A DNA stretch of 64,000 nt from positions 62,001 through 126,000 of the forward strand of contig NZ_JAERTY010000004.1 in NCBI RefSeq assembly GCF_016746095.1, written 5' to 3'. Below, one piece after another: positions 34,510 to 43,524 of the stretch. A program made the position numbers and the translations under genes. Below the pieces are notes generated by a model. The model was not told where the DNA came from, did no database searches, and was given only the letters and a program-made list of their open reading frames with translations. Within the stretch, counting starts at the first letter, position 1; every line of letters begins with the position of its first letter. Source of the stretch: Sphingobacterium faecale (GTDB taxonomy: Bacteria > Bacteroidota > Bacteroidia > Sphingobacteriales > Sphingobacteriaceae).

Positions 34510-34521
34510 GAGCCATTATTT
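34488..34521. terminator. Bidirectional terminator overlapping the ribE stop codon
   Basis: A 15-bp perfect stem (AATAATGGCTCTTAG, 34488-34502, against CTAAGAGCCATTATT, 34506-34520) with an AAA loop contains the ribE stop (34507-34509) in its right arm and ends next to the stop of the converging CLC gene (34523). T-rich sequence follows on both strands. Confidence 0.85.
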
Positions 34522-34522
34522 C

Positions 34523-36313
34523 TTATTCGAGGTATGTCCCCTGCCTCATGAGGAGCGCTCTATACTTATTGAATACCGCTGCTTTTGAAATGAATCCAAG
34601 ATATCTATCCTGACTATCCACTACGGGTAATATCCAGACATCATCTTTATTCATTTTTTGCATTACGCGTTCCATATCCTCATTTTCTTTGATAATATCA
34701 ACTGGTTTTTGAGCCAACGACGCAAATGTACGTTCAGCCCCTTCTTCTTCGCCTAATAAAATAGAAAATAGCCGTTCGCTGTATATTATCCCTAAAAGCT
34801 TCCGCTCATCATCCACTATGGGAAAGATATTTCGCTTCGAATGGATAATATCACCTTTTCTATCAAGTGGGGTTTCGTTAGGCTTTAACAAGACGAAGTT
34901 CTGCTCTATCACATAGCGTAGCTTCATCATGCTTAACACCGTCCTGTCCTTGTCTTCATAGGAAATCAAATCGCCCGATTCGGCAAGTACTTTAGTATAG
35001 ATGGAGTGTTTCATCACCGCTCTATTTATCAGATAAGAGATGGAGGCGACAATCATCAAGGGAACCATCAGGGCATAGCCTCCTGTAATCTCGGCAATCA
35101 GAAATATCCCGGTCAACGGGGCGTGCATAATGCCACTTAATGCTCCGGCCATACCTGCCATCACAAAATTCGGTACATTCAGCTCGATGACACCAGTCAA
35201 ATTAACACCATAAGCAAAGGCAAAGCCTAAAAGTCCTCCCATCACCAAACTGGGACCAAAAACACCTCCATTACCGCCTCCACTGATAGTAAATAAGGAT
35301 GCTAGGGATTTTGCGAACAAAGTCAGCACCGTATAGCATACCACAATCCAGCCAATTCCTCTGAAATCGGAAAACAAACTGTTCTTGACAATGGAATCAA
35401 ACTGCCCATCTAAAATCTGCTGTATCGTGAGATAACCTTCTCCATATAGCGCGGGGAAAACCAAAATCAGCACCCCTAATGCTAGACCACTACTCCAAAC
35501 TTTATTATAAGGGTTCTGGATCTTTGAAAACCAATTTTTCACCTGTTGGCTGAGCTTCGAAAAATAAACCGTAAACAGTCCTATCAAAATAGCCAAAAGA
35601 AAATAAAAGAACAATGCTCCTACTTCCCAATCGGTGAGCGCAGTATGGAAAAGAGGCTCGCTGTACAAAAGCCTAGATACAACTGCAGCCAAAGCTGACG
35701 AAATCAATAAGGGGATAAAGGCAGGGATGGAAAATTCTGGAAGCAAAATTTCGATGGCGAAAATCATCCCAGCTATCGGGCTATTAAAAGCCCCTGATAT
35801 ACCTGCGGCGGCGCCGCAGGCTAATAACATGGTCACCTCTCTATAACTTAACCCAAAGAAACGACCGATATTAGACCCGATTGCCGATCCGCTATGTGCA
35901 ATCGGTGCCTCCAATCCACAGGAGCCTCCGAAGCCCACGGTAATCGCACTCGTAACGATCTGTGAGTATACATTGTGCACCTCTATCCGACTGGACCGCC
36001 TGGAGATGGAATAGATAATAGGCGTAATCCCATGTTCAAATGTCTTGCCTTTCAAAAACTTGCGTACATACAGTACGCTTAACAATATACCTATCAGCGG
36101 AAAAATAAGATAAACGGAATACTTGATATGCCACTCGACATCATCCTGTAAGGCAGATGCGATAAAATGTGTCAGTCCTTTAAGTAGCGCTGCAGCTAAT
36201 CCACCAATCAATCCGACCAAAAAAGCAAGTATTACTAAAAAGTTTCGGTTCGAAAGTCTTTCCATCCTCCACTTATTAATCCGATCCAATCTCTTCAGAA
36301 ATCTACTCCTCAT
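34523..36313 (-). CDS. CLC-family chloride channel/antiporter with C-terminal CBS domains
   Basis: The 596-residue membrane protein has the CLC fold with about 18 helical segments in residues 20-440, then two CBS domains (about 460-590). Selectivity/gating motifs are GSCGLEAPIAHSG (the gating Glu conserved, though the usual G-R-E-G-P reads GLEAP), GISGAFNSPIAGMIFAIE and GGGNGGVFGPSLVMGG. It should move chloride across the inner membrane as channel or proton exchanger, with CBS-mediated regulation. The N-terminal 25 residues are basic. It lies 12 bases downstream of oxyR, suggesting one transcript. Confidence 0.93.
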   Translation of the reverse strand: MRSRFLKRLDRINKWRMERLSNRNFLVILAFLVGLIGGLAAALLKGLTHFIASALQDDVEWHIKYSVYLIFPLIGILLSVLYVRKFLKGKTFEHGITPIIYSISRRSSRIEVHNVYSQIVTSAITVGFGGSCGLEAPIAHSGSAIGSNIGRFFGLSYREVTMLLACGAAAGISGAFNSPIAGMIFAIEILLPEFSIPAFIPLLISSALAAVVSRLLYSEPLFHTALTDWEVGALFFYFLLAILIGLFTVYFSKLSQQVKNWFSKIQNPYNKVWSSGLALGVLILVFPALYGEGYLTIQQILDGQFDSIVKNSLFSDFRGIGWIVVCYTVLTLFAKSLASLFTISGGGNGGVFGPSLVMGGLLGFAFAYGVNLTGVIELNVPNFVMAGMAGALSGIMHAPLTGIFLIAEITGGYALMVPLMIVASISYLINRAVMKHSIYTKVLAESGDLISYEDKDRTVLSMMKLRYVIEQNFVLLKPNETPLDRKGDIIHSKRNIFPIVDDERKLLGIIYSERLFSILLGEEEGAERTFASLAQKPVDIIKENEDMERVMQKMNKDDVWILPVVDSQDRYLGFISKAAVFNKYRALLMRQGTYLE

Positions 36314-36325
36314 ATGACTTTTTGT

Positions 36326-37267
36326 TTAGATATTAAAACCGATAATATCTTTCTTTTTATTTGATTTAAAGCGTTCGGGCACAACTGCTAAAATTTCACC
36401 CTTCAATACCTTTACGGCCATTTTCTTCACATAGTTATGCGTAGTGACTATACTAATCTCACGTACGGGCTCCGGAGCTTTAAAATAGCGTACATGTCCC
36501 AATTGGTCTTCATTATACCCTAAGATACTCAATTCGGGCAAAATCGTCAACCCATCATTAATCTCGACCATCCGCTTCAGTGTCTCGACGCTACCTGTAT
36601 TGTACTCGAACGTACCGTTCGCTCCTTGATTATGCTTATAGTTACAAATATTGAGCACCTGCCCCCGCATACAATGTCCTTCATTAAGCAGCCATAGTTT
36701 CTCTTGAGACAAATCATCATAGCCTAGCATCTTCTTATCAAAAAGCGTGCTCTTTTCGGATACATAGGCTACAAATGTTTCATAAAACAAAGGCATTTCC
36801 AAGATGGTATTATCCAGCAAGGGGGTTGATAATATACCGCAATCGAGCGTTCCGGCTTTGAGCTCCTCTGTAATTCGCTCTGTGGTGTATTCCCAGACCT
36901 GCAATTGGACTTTAGGGTATTTTTTCAAAAATGAGGTAATTACCCCAGGCAAAAGGTAAGGAGCCACCGTGGGTATCACTCCTATTCTGAACTCACCTTC
37001 TAGCTCGCCCTTAGCTTCCTGTAGAATCTCTGTAATCTTCTTGCTTTCCGTAAGAACGGCACGGGCTTGCTTAATAATCCGCTTGCCTACCTCTGTAGGG
37101 ATTACAGGCTGTCGACTGCGGTCAAAAATTTTGACCCCCAACGACTCCTCCAACTTCTGAATCTGCATACTCAAGGTAGGTTGAGTAACAAAACACTTTT
37201 CGGCTGCGGCTACGAAACTCCGATAGGTGTCTACCGCAATAACGTATTCCAATTGAACTAGGGTCAT
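36326..37267 (-). CDS. oxyR: LysR-type peroxide sensor OxyR
   Basis: The 313-residue LysR-family regulator has an N-terminal winged helix (AAEKCFVTQPTLSMQIQKLEE, residues 21-41) and a periplasmic-binding-like effector domain. It carries the two redox Cys of OxyR at residues 199 and 208 in EGHCMRGQVLNIC, with the same spacing and numbering as in E. coli OxyR (C199/C208), where peroxide forms the activating disulfide. This makes the assignment firm among LysR proteins. It is divergent from the S46 peptidase gene and followed after 12 bases by the CLC gene. Its targets are not visible here. Confidence 0.93.
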   Translation of the reverse strand: MTLVQLEYVIAVDTYRSFVAAAEKCFVTQPTLSMQIQKLEESLGVKIFDRSRQPVIPTEVGKRIIKQARAVLTESKKITEILQEAKGELEGEFRIGVIPTVAPYLLPGVITSFLKKYPKVQLQVWEYTTERITEELKAGTLDCGILSTPLLDNTILEMPLFYETFVAYVSEKSTLFDKKMLGYDDLSQEKLWLLNEGHCMRGQVLNICNYKHNQGANGTFEYNTGSVETLKRMVEINDGLTILPELSILGYNEDQLGHVRYFKAPEPVREISIVTTHNYVKKMAVKVLKGEILAVVPERFKSNKKKDIIGFNI

Positions 37268-37320
37268 CTTATAAGTTTTAACTATACAAAGATAAGAAAT
37301 GAGGTATATAAAGGTAGGAA

Positions 37321-37347
37321 TTTAGTACTTTTGGAAAAAGCACTAAA
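37321..37347. promoter_or_regulatory. Inverted repeat with -7 box between oxyR and the S46 peptidase gene
   Basis: TTTAGTACTTTT (37321-37332) and AAAAGCACTAAA (37336-37347) pair over 12 positions with one mismatch around a GGA loop. The left arm contains a TACTTTTG -7 box (37326-37333) pointing toward the peptidase gene. It may be an operator, possibly for the adjacent LysR-type regulator, but no half-site consensus was checked. Confidence 0.35.
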
Positions 37348-37434
37348 GTGAATCCGTCAAATAATAGACACAACCGTCTATCACCGAGGCTTTTTATATA
37401 AGAGAGAATACAATACTATCAAAAAGTGATTAAT

Positions 37435-39600
37435 ATGAAGTACAATTTTAAGCCCTCTATTTTATTAGCGGCCCTATTGGGACTAGGGGCATTCAATTTT
37501 TCGGCGTCTATACCAGACGAAGGAATGTTTCCCTTGAGTGAGTTAAATAGAGCTGGGCTAAAAAAAGCAGGGTTAAAAATCAGTGAAAAAGACATTTACA
37601 ACCCAGGACAAGTAGGTCTGGTGGATGCTTTGGTTCAGGTATCTGGTTGCTCAGGTTCTTTCATATCGCCCAACGGACTGATTATCACAAATCACCACTG
37701 TGCATTCAGTGCGGTTCAATTAGCCTCAACACCGCTACACAACTATTTGGAAAATGGTTTTGTTGCGAATTCGCAAGAGCAGGAAATAGAAGCCCGGGGA
37801 CTTACGATCCGTATTACCGAATCTTATGATGATGTCTCTGCACAAATATTGAATGCTGTAGCGCAAGTCAATGATCCTATCGAACGTATTAATATAATAA
37901 ACAGAAAACGGGAAGAGATAGCGCGTCAGGCAGAGAAAGAAGATCCGTCAATCAAAGCAGAAGTTTCGGAAATGTTTATAGGGAAAAGTTATGTACTTTT
38001 CCGCTACCGTACGATAGAAGATGTAAGGTTGGTTTATATTCCCCGTCAGGATATCGGAGAATTTGGAGGAGAGACAGACAACTGGGTATGGCCTAGACAT
38101 ACCGGGGATTTCTCTTTCTTAAGGGCGTACGTTGCTCCAGATGGAAGTGCGGCTAAATATTCCAAAAAGAACGTTCCTTACAAACCCAAAAAACACTTGA
38201 AAGTGAATCCAAAAGGAGTTGAAGAAAATGATTTTGTATTCATATTGGGATATCCGGGAAGAACATTCAGACATCGTCCTGCACAGTATATCACATATCA
38301 GCAGCAGTTTTTATTACCCTATACGTCAGAGCTCTATGATTACCAGAATCAACAAATGTTACTGGCCGGAAAAAATGATAAAGCTACCGAACTAGCTCTA
38401 GCAACAAGAATAAAACGCAATGCCAATGTAATGAAAAACTACAGAGGAAAATTAAAAGGCTTGCGCAATATCGACCTTATTCAAAGTAAACAACAAGAAG
38501 ACCTGGCACTAGGTCAATTTATCGCCTCTAAACCGGAGTTAAGTAAGAAATATGCAACGCTGATGGCTGACATCGACCAACATTACAAGCTGGTATTCAG
38601 TGATGCAGAAAGAGAGCTATGGTTCAATAACCTGTATACAGGCATCCGCTCGCTCCAAATCGCGTCTTTGGTCAATGAATTCAAAAGTATCCTCGACAAA
38701 CAGGGAGGTACATCAAGTAAACAACAGTTTTTCGATCAGAACATAGCACGTTTTAAGCAACAGCTGGACGGCATATACGAAAGCTACAATAAACAAGCGG
38801 ACGAACGCATAGCGGGACACCTATTTGCTCAAGCCTATCTTTTTAAAGGTAAAAATCAGGTGCAGACTGTGGTAAACAAAAACTTCGGAAATGAAGATAG
38901 CGCTACAAAATATATACAAGAAGCTATCGCTCAATCAAAAGTGAATGACAAAGCCCTTTTATACAATGATGTTCTTAAAAGTGTAGCTAGCCTTACAGCA
39001 TACAACGATGAACTCCTAAGCTTCCAACAAAAGGTTGAAACGGAAATAGAACCATTCCGCCAGGAACAAAAGCGTCGCGAAGGAGTATTGAATAGATTAA
39101 TGGGCGATTATGTTGCCGTTAAAGAGCTGTATCAGTCTAAAAACTTTATTCCAGATGCAAACTCTACATTACGGTTGACTTATGGAAATATAAAAGGCTA
39201 TAGCCCTGCTGATGCAACCTATATGAAGCCATTCACAACCGTAAAGGGATTAATTGAAAAAGGAAACTCCGGCGATGCAGAATTCCGATACCCTGAAGCT
39301 ATTAAGCAAGCGTGGTTGAGCAAAAATTTCGGCGCTTATAGTAAAGGGGACTTGAATGATGTACCCGTCAACATTCTATACAATATGGACACTACGGGAG
39401 GAAACTCGGGCTCCCCTATCATGAATGCTTACGGCGAGTTGATTGGAGTCAACTTTGACCGCTCTTATGATGCAACGATCAATGATTTTGCCTGGAATGA
39501 AAGCTACAGCAGATCGATAGGCGTAGACATTCGCTATGTGCTTTGGGTCGCTGACAAAATAGACAATGCCCAATTTATACTAAAAGAAATGGGAATTTAA
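37435..39600 (+). CDS. S46-family dipeptidyl peptidase, DPP11-like
   Basis: The enzyme has 721 residues from the ATG at 37435 (an in-frame GTG lies nine bases upstream). S46 peptidases remove dipeptides from peptide N-termini in the periplasm. A signal peptide (residues 1-24) precedes the chymotrypsin-like domain with His in LIITNHHCAF (His88), Asp in RHTGDFSFLR (Asp225) and Ser in TGGNSGSPIM (Ser658). The residue 18 positions after the catalytic Ser is Arg676 (NFDR), the position where DPP11 enzymes have the Arg that selects Asp/Glu at P1, while DPP7 has Gly. It is therefore predicted to be acidic-residue specific. Confidence 0.92.
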   Translation: MKYNFKPSILLAALLGLGAFNFSASIPDEGMFPLSELNRAGLKKAGLKISEKDIYNPGQVGLVDALVQVSGCSGSFISPNGLIITNHHCAFSAVQLASTPLHNYLENGFVANSQEQEIEARGLTIRITESYDDVSAQILNAVAQVNDPIERINIINRKREEIARQAEKEDPSIKAEVSEMFIGKSYVLFRYRTIEDVRLVYIPRQDIGEFGGETDNWVWPRHTGDFSFLRAYVAPDGSAAKYSKKNVPYKPKKHLKVNPKGVEENDFVFILGYPGRTFRHRPAQYITYQQQFLLPYTSELYDYQNQQMLLAGKNDKATELALATRIKRNANVMKNYRGKLKGLRNIDLIQSKQQEDLALGQFIASKPELSKKYATLMADIDQHYKLVFSDAERELWFNNLYTGIRSLQIASLVNEFKSILDKQGGTSSKQQFFDQNIARFKQQLDGIYESYNKQADERIAGHLFAQAYLFKGKNQVQTVVNKNFGNEDSATKYIQEAIAQSKVNDKALLYNDVLKSVASLTAYNDELLSFQQKVETEIEPFRQEQKRREGVLNRLMGDYVAVKELYQSKNFIPDANSTLRLTYGNIKGYSPADATYMKPFTTVKGLIEKGNSGDAEFRYPEAIKQAWLSKNFGAYSKGDLNDVPVNILYNMDTTGGNSGSPIMNAYGELIGVNFDRSYDATINDFAWNESYSRSIGVDIRYVLWVADKIDNAQFILKEMGI

Positions 39601-39661
39601 TTTGCATAATGGAGAACTTGTTAAAATAGGTTCCCCATTTATTCATCTAAAAAATTAAAAA

Positions 39662-40306
39662 ATGATAAGATTACTGAACTCACTCCTAGTACTAATAGCA
39701 TGCCTAACTACCGCCTTTGGGCAAACCAAAATAACGGCATCGGAAGCCGCTAAAATATTTGAAAAGAATAAAAAAGCACAGTTGCTGGATGTACGTACAC
39801 AAAAGGAATATACAGATAAGCATATCGCTAATTCCATAAATCTAGATTGGAATCAAAAGGCAGAATTTGAAGAAGGTACCTTATCTAAACTCAATAAGAA
39901 ATCTCCGGTATATGTATATTGCCTATCGGGAGGCCGTAGTGCACAGGCTGCCAAAAACTTAGCCGATCGGGGATTTACGGTATATGAAATTGAAGGAGGT
40001 ATACTGAAGTGGGAAGCCACAAACCTTCCTTTAGAAAAAAATCTATCGCAGGCACCTAAAGGGATTACATTAAAGCAATTTAAAGCACTCACAAAAGACG
40101 AACAGATGGTGCTCGTCGACTTTCATGCTAGTTGGTGTGGACCTTGTAAAGAGATGGAACCATCTATAAAACAAATTGCAGAAAAATATGCGGGTCGAGT
40201 TAAGGTTTTAAAAATCGATGTTGACGAAAATGACACCTTGACCAAGCAACTAGGCATAACGAGTATCCCTGTACTCTACTTGTACAAAGGAGGAAAGAGA
40301 ATCTGA
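39662..40306 (+). CDS. Rhodanese-thioredoxin fusion, ended early by an in-frame TGA
   Basis: This 214-residue exported protein has a signal peptide (cut near TAFGQ), a rhodanese domain (about 25-125; catalytic Cys87 in YVYCLSGGRS) and a thioredoxin domain (about 135-214; SWCGPCK with Cys159 and Cys162, cis-Pro in TSIPVLYLY). It should handle persulfide or disulfide chemistry in the periplasm. After KGGKRI the frame meets TGA (40304-40306) where thioredoxins usually have Trp or another residue, then continues with KHTGFADLKTIEKQLN to a TAA at 40355-40357, one base before the next gene. The missing 17 residues are the last helix. This looks like a recent nonsense change, a sequence error or read-through. 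Confidence 0.85.
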   Translation: MIRLLNSLLVLIACLTTAFGQTKITASEAAKIFEKNKKAQLLDVRTQKEYTDKHIANSINLDWNQKAEFEEGTLSKLNKKSPVYVYCLSGGRSAQAAKNLADRGFTVYEIEGGILKWEATNLPLEKNLSQAPKGITLKQFKALTKDEQMVLVDFHASWCGPCKEMEPSIKQIAEKYAGRVKVLKIDVDENDTLTKQLGITSIPVLYLYKGGKRI

Positions 40307-40358
40307 AAACATACTGGGTTCGCAGATTTAAAGACCATAGAAAAACAACTTAATTAAT

Positions 40359-40733
40359 ATGCAGACAGTAACTCTTGTCCTTGGAGCCGGTTTTGGAATT
40401 TTGGCCATCATGCTTGGTGCATTTGGTGCCCATGCCTTCAAGAAAATAATCAGTGCAGATAAATTAGCTTCCTTTGAAGTAGGTGTCCGTTATCAGATGT
40501 ATAGTGCCCTAGCATTATTACTCGTTGGGTTTAGCTGTGATTTTACGTTGTACAGTCAGCGTTTGGCAGTATATGGAATTGCAATTGGCACTATCTTATT
40601 CTCATTCAGCATTTATTTGCTGTCGTTTTCAGAATATTGGAAAGCCAACCTTCGTTTCTTGGGTCCCATCACTCCTTTAGGTGGTTTGTTAATGATTATC
40701 GGATGGGCCTCTTTATTGGTTTCATTTCTATAA
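40359..40733 (+). CDS. DUF423 family small membrane protein
   Basis: The 124-residue protein has four hydrophobic helices and the DUF423 hallmarks GAFGAHAFKK near residue 22, RYQMYSALALLL, and TPLGGLLMIIGW near the C-terminus. It lies in the inner membrane; no function is established for the family. It starts one base after the end of the extended reading frame of the rhodanese-thioredoxin gene, which suggests translational coupling before that frame was interrupted. Confidence 0.9.
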   Translation: MQTVTLVLGAGFGILAIMLGAFGAHAFKKIISADKLASFEVGVRYQMYSALALLLVGFSCDFTLYSQRLAVYGIAIGTILFSFSIYLLSFSEYWKANLRFLGPITPLGGLLMIIGWASLLVSFL

Positions 40734-40747
40734 CACGATAAGTACTC

Positions 40748-41968
40748 GTGCGCAATAGTAAATTCGCTTCACTGATCGGTCTTCCTTGGTATAGCTGGCT
40801 AAAAATAGGCATTAGTATTGCCGTTTTTACAGGCATTACTTCTGTGGTGTTTTTAAATGCATTAAACTATGTTGGAGACCTACGTGAACAACGACAGTTT
40901 TTGCTACTCGGGTTGCCAGTAGCTGGCCTACTGATTGTATTTTTATACCAACGCTATGGCGGAGTGGCAAGTAAGGGTAATAACCTCCTGTTTGAAGAGT
41001 ATTATAATCCTAAAGGAAATATTCCTCTATTAATGGCTCCATTGGTTATTGTGGCCACGCTATTGACGCACCTCTTCGGTGGATCTGCAGGCCGTGAGGG
41101 AACCGCTGTCCAATATGGCGGGACTTATGCTGATTTTATCGCAAAGAAAATGGGGCTGAACAAAACCCAAACGAGGATAACACTGATATGCGGAATCGCT
41201 GCAGGATTTACTTCTCTCTTTGGCACTCCGCTCGCTGGTGTGGTCTTTTCGGTAGAGCTATTTCGTTTGGGCAAATTACGCTACAAGGCGATAATACCTG
41301 CACTTCTAACCGCTTACCTGTCACACGGTGTCTGCCTGTTGCTTCAGGCACCGCACACCCACTACCCTTTTTTAGACTTCCAACTGTTCCAAATCCAGGA
41401 TATTCATTGGGTCATACTCTTTGCTATACTCGCTGGTGTAGTAGCGCGTTTTTTCACCTATACAGGAGATATGCTGAGCCATCTATTCAAGAGAATAGAT
41501 AATCCGTACTGGCGTGTGGTGATAGGGTCTCTGGTCATACTCGCTATTATTGCTTATATAGGCAATACCAAATATATTGGACTCGGTATCCCGACTATTT
41601 TGGAGTCATTCGAACAGCCTCAATCGGGCATAGATTTCTTAGCTAAGATCGTGCTCACCTGCCTGACACTGAGTGTCGGATTCAAAGGAGGAGAAGTAAC
41701 TCCCCTGTTCTTTATCGGAGCAACGTTTGCTAGCTTCCTTTCGATATATATCCCTCTCCCCCTGTTGGTGATTACGGGACTTGGCTTTGTTTCTGTCTTT
41801 TCTGGTAGCACTAAAACTCCCTTTGCCTGTGCAATTATGGCTGCAGAGCTGTTTGGAATCTATATTTTACCTTTTGCCTTGCTATCAACGCTTATAGCGG
41901 CATTCGTCTCGGGACAGAAGGGAATATACAGCAGTCAAAAAAACAGGAAAATGATCAAACAGGGCTAA
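40748..41968 (+). CDS. CLC-family chloride channel/antiporter without CBS domains
   Basis: The 406-residue membrane protein is a compact CLC homologue. Conserved motifs are GGSAGREGTAVQYGG (gating Glu kept; Thr replaces the usual Pro), GFTSLFGTPLAGVVFSVEL and GFKGGEVTPLFFIGA. It has no cytoplasmic CBS domains, unlike the CLC gene at 34523-36313, from which it differs strongly. The start is a GTG at 40748, 14 bases after DUF423; no in-frame ATG lies near the N-terminus of the first helix, so GTG is preferred. Ion selectivity (chloride or fluoride-like) is not settled by sequence. Confidence 0.9.
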   Translation: MRNSKFASLIGLPWYSWLKIGISIAVFTGITSVVFLNALNYVGDLREQRQFLLLGLPVAGLLIVFLYQRYGGVASKGNNLLFEEYYNPKGNIPLLMAPLVIVATLLTHLFGGSAGREGTAVQYGGTYADFIAKKMGLNKTQTRITLICGIAAGFTSLFGTPLAGVVFSVELFRLGKLRYKAIIPALLTAYLSHGVCLLLQAPHTHYPFLDFQLFQIQDIHWVILFAILAGVVARFFTYTGDMLSHLFKRIDNPYWRVVIGSLVILAIIAYIGNTKYIGLGIPTILESFEQPQSGIDFLAKIVLTCLTLSVGFKGGEVTPLFFIGATFASFLSIYIPLPLLVITGLGFVSVFSGSTKTPFACAIMAAELFGIYILPFALLSTLIAAFVSGQKGIYSSQKNRKMIKQG

Positions 41969-41969
41969 C

Positions 41970-42230
41970 CTACAGAAGCAATACTTTCCACGCCATCATC
42001 ACATCGTCACTATCAAGATATTCTTTTGCTTTCAACTGTAAATGGGTATACCTAGAACTCTCGTCTCCAATAAATGCATTGGTCAATTCTAATATCTCTG
42101 GAAGACGCCGAATAGCATCGACCTCGTCTTCCGAAGGCAAACTCTCCATACGAGCTAGCTTCTCTTTATCTAAGACCGTAAGGACAACCGAATCCCGTAC
42201 AAAGGGAGGTAATTTACTAACGCTCATCAT
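41970..42230 (-). CDS. Small conserved-looking hypothetical protein
   Basis: The 86-residue product is soluble, acidic and mostly helical, with no signal peptide and no recognised domain. It stops one base from the stop of the converging CLC gene and lies 17 bases downstream of icd, on the same strand, so it may be the last gene of the icd transcript. Two ATG codons in tandem (42230, 42227) can start it. I assign no function. Confidence 0.6.
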   Translation of the reverse strand: MMSVSKLPPFVRDSVVLTVLDKEKLARMESLPSEDEVDAIRRLPEILELTNAFIGDESSRYTHLQLKAKEYLDSDDVMMAWKVLLL

Positions 42231-42247
42231 ACTCTATTTTCAGTTAC

Positions 42248-43519
42248 CTAATCGACACTAAGTTTTTTGATGATTTCGTCCGCAAATTCACTAGTCTTCA
42301 ACAAGGTAGCTCCATTCATCAGGTTAAAGAAATCTACAGTAACCTTTTTTTCCCTTATGGTTTCACCCAAAGCATTTTTAATAGCATCAGCAGCCTCATT
42401 CCAGCCCATATACTCCAACATCATAACACCGCTCAAAATAACGGATGAAGGATTCATGGTATCTGTATTGGCAAATCTGGGAGCTGTACCATGTGTAGCC
42501 TCAAAAATAGCATGTCCGGTCTTATAATTGATATTCGCTCCTGGAGCAATACCGATTCCTCCAACCATAGCAGCCAGGGCATCAGAAATATAATCTCCAT
42601 TAAGGTTCAAAGTAGCTACAACGGAGAAATCCCGTGGTGCGAGTAATATCTGTTGTAAGAAATTATCAGCTATAATGTCTTTGATAATAATCTTGCCTGC
42701 GCGTTGCGCCTCCTTCTGTTCCTCATTGGCTGCATCCTGCCCCTTTTCGGCTTTTGTACGCTCCCACTGCCCCCAAGTATAGGTATGCGCAGCAAACTCG
42801 TTTTCAGCCACCTCAAATCCCCATTGCTTAAATGCGCCTTCGGTATATTTCATGATATTACCTTTGTGCACCAACGCTACCGATGGTAAGTTGTGTGTCA
42901 CGGCATATTCGATTGCGGCGCGGACCAATCTTTTAGAACCTTCTTCAGAGACTAGTTTTATGCCGACCCCCGTCGTATCAGAAAATTCATATGCTACGCC
43001 CAATTCGTCAGATAAAAAGCCTTGTAGTCGATGGGCCTCATCACTACCAGCAGCGAATTCAATCCCGGCATATATATCTTCGGTATTCTCTCTAAAGACA
43101 ACCATGTCAACATATTCAGGGTGTTTCACTGGTGAAGGTACTCCTTCGTACCATACTGTAGGGCGTAAGCACACATACAGATCCAACTCTTTCCGTAAGG
43201 CTACATTCAATGAACGGATACCACCACCGATAGGTGTCGTTAGCGGCCCTTTTATACCAACCAGATATGTCTTAAAAGTAGCTAAAGTTTCTTCTGGCAA
43301 CCAGCTTCCTGTCAGCTCAAATGCCTTCTCTCCGGCCAATACCTCTCTCCATACAATATTCCGCTTACCGTTATAACAAGCTTTGACTGCTTCGTCGAAT
43401 ACACGGACTGAGGCTTTCCAAATATCAGGTCCAATTCCATCTCCAATAATAAAAGGAATGATAGGTGCATCGGGCACCTGCAGTTTCCCTTTCGAATCCA
43501 CGGTTATTTTTCCACTCAT
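42248..43519 (-). CDS. icd: NADP-dependent isocitrate dehydrogenase
   Basis: The 423-residue enzyme oxidises isocitrate to 2-oxoglutarate in the TCA cycle. The E. coli-type family motifs are complete: [14 protein letters not shown] near the N-terminus, [19 protein letters not shown] with the isocitrate-binding Ser, [45 protein letters not shown] and [10 protein letters not shown]. Length agrees with homodimeric NADP-IDH. It begins five bases after the CPA2 antiporter stop, indicating co-transcription. Confidence 0.96.
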   Translation of the reverse strand: MSGKITVDSKGKLQVPDAPIIPFIIGDGIGPDIWKASVRVFDEAVKACYNGKRNIVWREVLAGEKAFELTGSWLPEETLATFKTYLVGIKGPLTTPIGGGIRSLNVALRKELDLYVCLRPTVWYEGVPSPVKHPEYVDMVVFRENTEDIYAGIEFAAGSDEAHRLQGFLSDELGVAYEFSDTTGVGIKLVSEEGSKRLVRAAIEYAVTHNLPSVALVHKGNIMKYTEGAFKQWGFEVAENEFAAHTYTWGQWERTKAEKGQDAANEEQKEAQRAGKIIIKDIIADNFLQQILLAPRDFSVVATLNLNGDYISDALAAMVGGIGIAPGANINYKTGHAIFEATHGTAPRFANTDTMNPSSVILSGVMMLEYMGWNEAADAIKNALGETIREKKVTVDFFNLMNGATLLKTSEFADEIIKKLSVD

Positions 43520-43524
43520 AGCTA

